From positions 1 to 64,000 of the forward strand of contig JAFXUU010000056.1 in the NCBI GenBank assembly GCA_017524845.1: 64,000 bases of DNA, given 5' to 3'. This document shows, piece after piece, positions 63,179-64,000 of this stretch. The DNA is from Oscillospiraceae bacterium (lineage in GTDB: Bacteria > Bacillota > Clostridia > Oscillospirales > Oscillospiraceae). Made by a program: the position numbers and the translations under genes. Every line of letters starts with the position of its first letter. Positions within the stretch are counted from its first letter, which is position 1. The notes below the pieces were generated by a model, which was not told the DNA's origin, searched no databases, and worked only from the letters and a program-made list of their open reading frames with translations.

Positions 63179-64000
63179 CTACAGCGTCAGCTCGGTCCGG
63201 CCGATGACGTCGTCCTGGATGTCGGAGCTCAGCTGCACGAAATAGGCGCTGAAGCCGCCCACGCGGACGATCAGATCCCGGTGCTCCTCCGGACGGATCT
63301 TGGCGTCCTTCAATTCCTCGGAATCCACGATGTTGTACTGGATGTGGGTGCCTCCCGCGGCCAGGAAGGCGTTGGTGTAGTCCACCAGCTTTTCCACGTC
63401 CTCGTCGGAGGCCACGGCGCTGCGGGGGAACTTCTGGTTCAGGGCCACCACATAACTGCCCCGGCCGAAATCGCCCCGGAGGACGGAGCGGAGGACGGCG
63501 GTGGGGCCGCAGCAGTCCATGCCCCGCATGGGGGAGGCGGAAGCGTCGTTCAGCGGCTCCAGGGCCTTCCTGCCGTTGGGCAGGGCCCCCACGCCCAGCC
63601 CGGCGGCGTAGTGCCAGGAGAGGCCCTCCCGCACGGATTTGAAGGCAGGGTAGGGGCTGTGGTCCCAGGAGGTGACGGAATCGGCGGACATCTGCCCGAC
63701 CTTCGCGGCCAGCTCGTCCACCTCCGGGATATCGTTGCCGAACTTGGGGGCTCCGAGGCACAGCTGCCGGATCTCCTCCCCCCGCTCCCCCTCGAAGTTC
63801 GTATCCAGGGCCCGGATCAGCTCGTCCATGGTGAGCTTCTTTTCGTCGTACACCAGCTTCTTCACGGCGATGAGGGAATCGGCGCAGTCGATGATGGCCC
63901 GGTCCGTGATGCCGTATTCGCACTGGACGTCGGGGATCATGGTGTCCCGGCCCTTGTCCATGCACTGGCGGATGGAGAAGACGGAGAGGGCGGGGAGGCG
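63179..64000 (-). CDS. C-terminal part of a second glycyl radical enzyme, cut by window edge
   Basis: The frame is open through the right edge and gives 273 residues that end with the glycyl radical motif RVGGFSAYFVQLSSD and GRTELTL. The segment RTLTMDELIRALDTNFEG-like DELIRALDTNFEGERGEEIR and the GALPNGRKALEPLNDASASP block are typical of the family. The catalytic Cys lies outside the window. Differences from the complete enzyme at 24258-26702 (SSDIQDDVIGRTE against STDCQNDLISRTE) show that it is a separate gene, not a copy. It leads a leftward transcript with the flavodoxin-family reductase. Confidence 0.9.
   Translation of the reverse strand, partial: RLPALSVFSIRQCMDKGRDTMIPDVQCEYGITDRAIIDCADSLIAVKKLVYDEKKLTMDELIRALDTNFEGERGEEIRQLCLGAPKFGNDIPEVDELAAKVGQMSADSVTSWDHSPYPAFKSVREGLSWHYAAGLGVGALPNGRKALEPLNDASASPMRGMDCCGPTAVLRSVLRGDFGRGSYVVALNQKFPRSAVASDEDVEKLVDYTNAFLAAGGTHIQYNIVDSEELKDAKIRPEEHRDLIVRVGGFSAYFVQLSSDIQDDVIGRTELTL

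Noticed and set aside
1..64000. tRNA, rRNA, tmRNA or CRISPR array
   Set aside because: No cloverleaf with a terminal CCA context, no conserved rRNA segments and no regularly spaced repeats were seen on either strand. A covariance search would be needed to exclude small ones.

Overview
The window looks like chromosomal DNA of a high-GC, Gram-positive, strictly anaerobic member of the Clostridia, probably a gut or rumen species of the Oscillospiraceae/Christensenellales type. The taxonomic call is an inference. It rests on strong AGGAGG ribosome binding sites, sigma-A promoters that often carry an extended -10 (TGn), lipoproteins with a Leu-Ala-Gly-Cys lipobox, two glycyl radical enzymes, DUF-type Clostridial proteins and heterodimeric ABC exporters. 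I saw no rRNA, tRNA or CRISPR array.

Layout. 1-3.8 kb is the scarred end of an integrated element: the tail of a probable FtsH-like protein, a four-gene unit of unknown proteins with its own promoter and terminator, and a tyrosine-recombinase fossil that has lost its catalytic core. 3.8-6.7 kb is a three-gene unit: a condensation/alcohol-acetyltransferase-like enzyme, a zinc-ribbon membrane protein and an alpha/beta hydrolase. 6.8-11.5 kb holds a membrane-anchored protein of unknown role and a leftward run of a 56-aa protein, a YciI-like protein, DNA polymerase IV and a 497-aa unknown. 11.6-17.1 kb is a five-gene catabolic-looking operon: a DUF6282 hydrolase, a UGSC-related protein, and two dihydrodipicolinate-synthase-like lyases on either side of an NTF2-like protein. 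17.2-21.9 kb holds a tautomerase, a histidine phosphatase, an esterase behind a structured leader and a Sel1-repeat protein.

22-33 kb has a beta-helix lipoprotein, a full-length glycyl radical enzyme, a DUF937 protein, an FAD oxidoreductase, a MATE transporter, a lipoprotein with a recent internal duplication and small Cys-rich or charged proteins. 33-44 kb has a ZIP transporter, an AAC(6')-like acetyltransferase, YjbQ and PQ-loop proteins, a PAF-acetylhydrolase-like hydrolase next to a DAPG-hydrolase-like enzyme, a SpoIIE phosphatase/HD-GYP signalling pair, an NAD(P)-binding protein and a six-hairpin glycosidase. 44-48 kb encodes a heterodimeric ABC exporter with an unusual leader. 48-54.7 kb has an SDR, an iron-sulfur protein, a carboxylesterase, a CapA-like protein, an XRE regulator with a homopolymer frameshift and two small genes with non-AUG starts.

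54.7-64 kb contains a hydrolase/unknown/MoaF-like operon, a large PEP-synthase-like protein behind an attenuator-like leader, a DUF4230/membrane/zinc-ribbon operon, a flavodoxin-family reductase and the C-terminal part of a second glycyl radical enzyme. Overall the region is rich in small-molecule hydrolases, lyases and redox enzymes, which suggests degradation of diverse dietary or plant-derived compounds. No substrate can be assigned from sequence alone.
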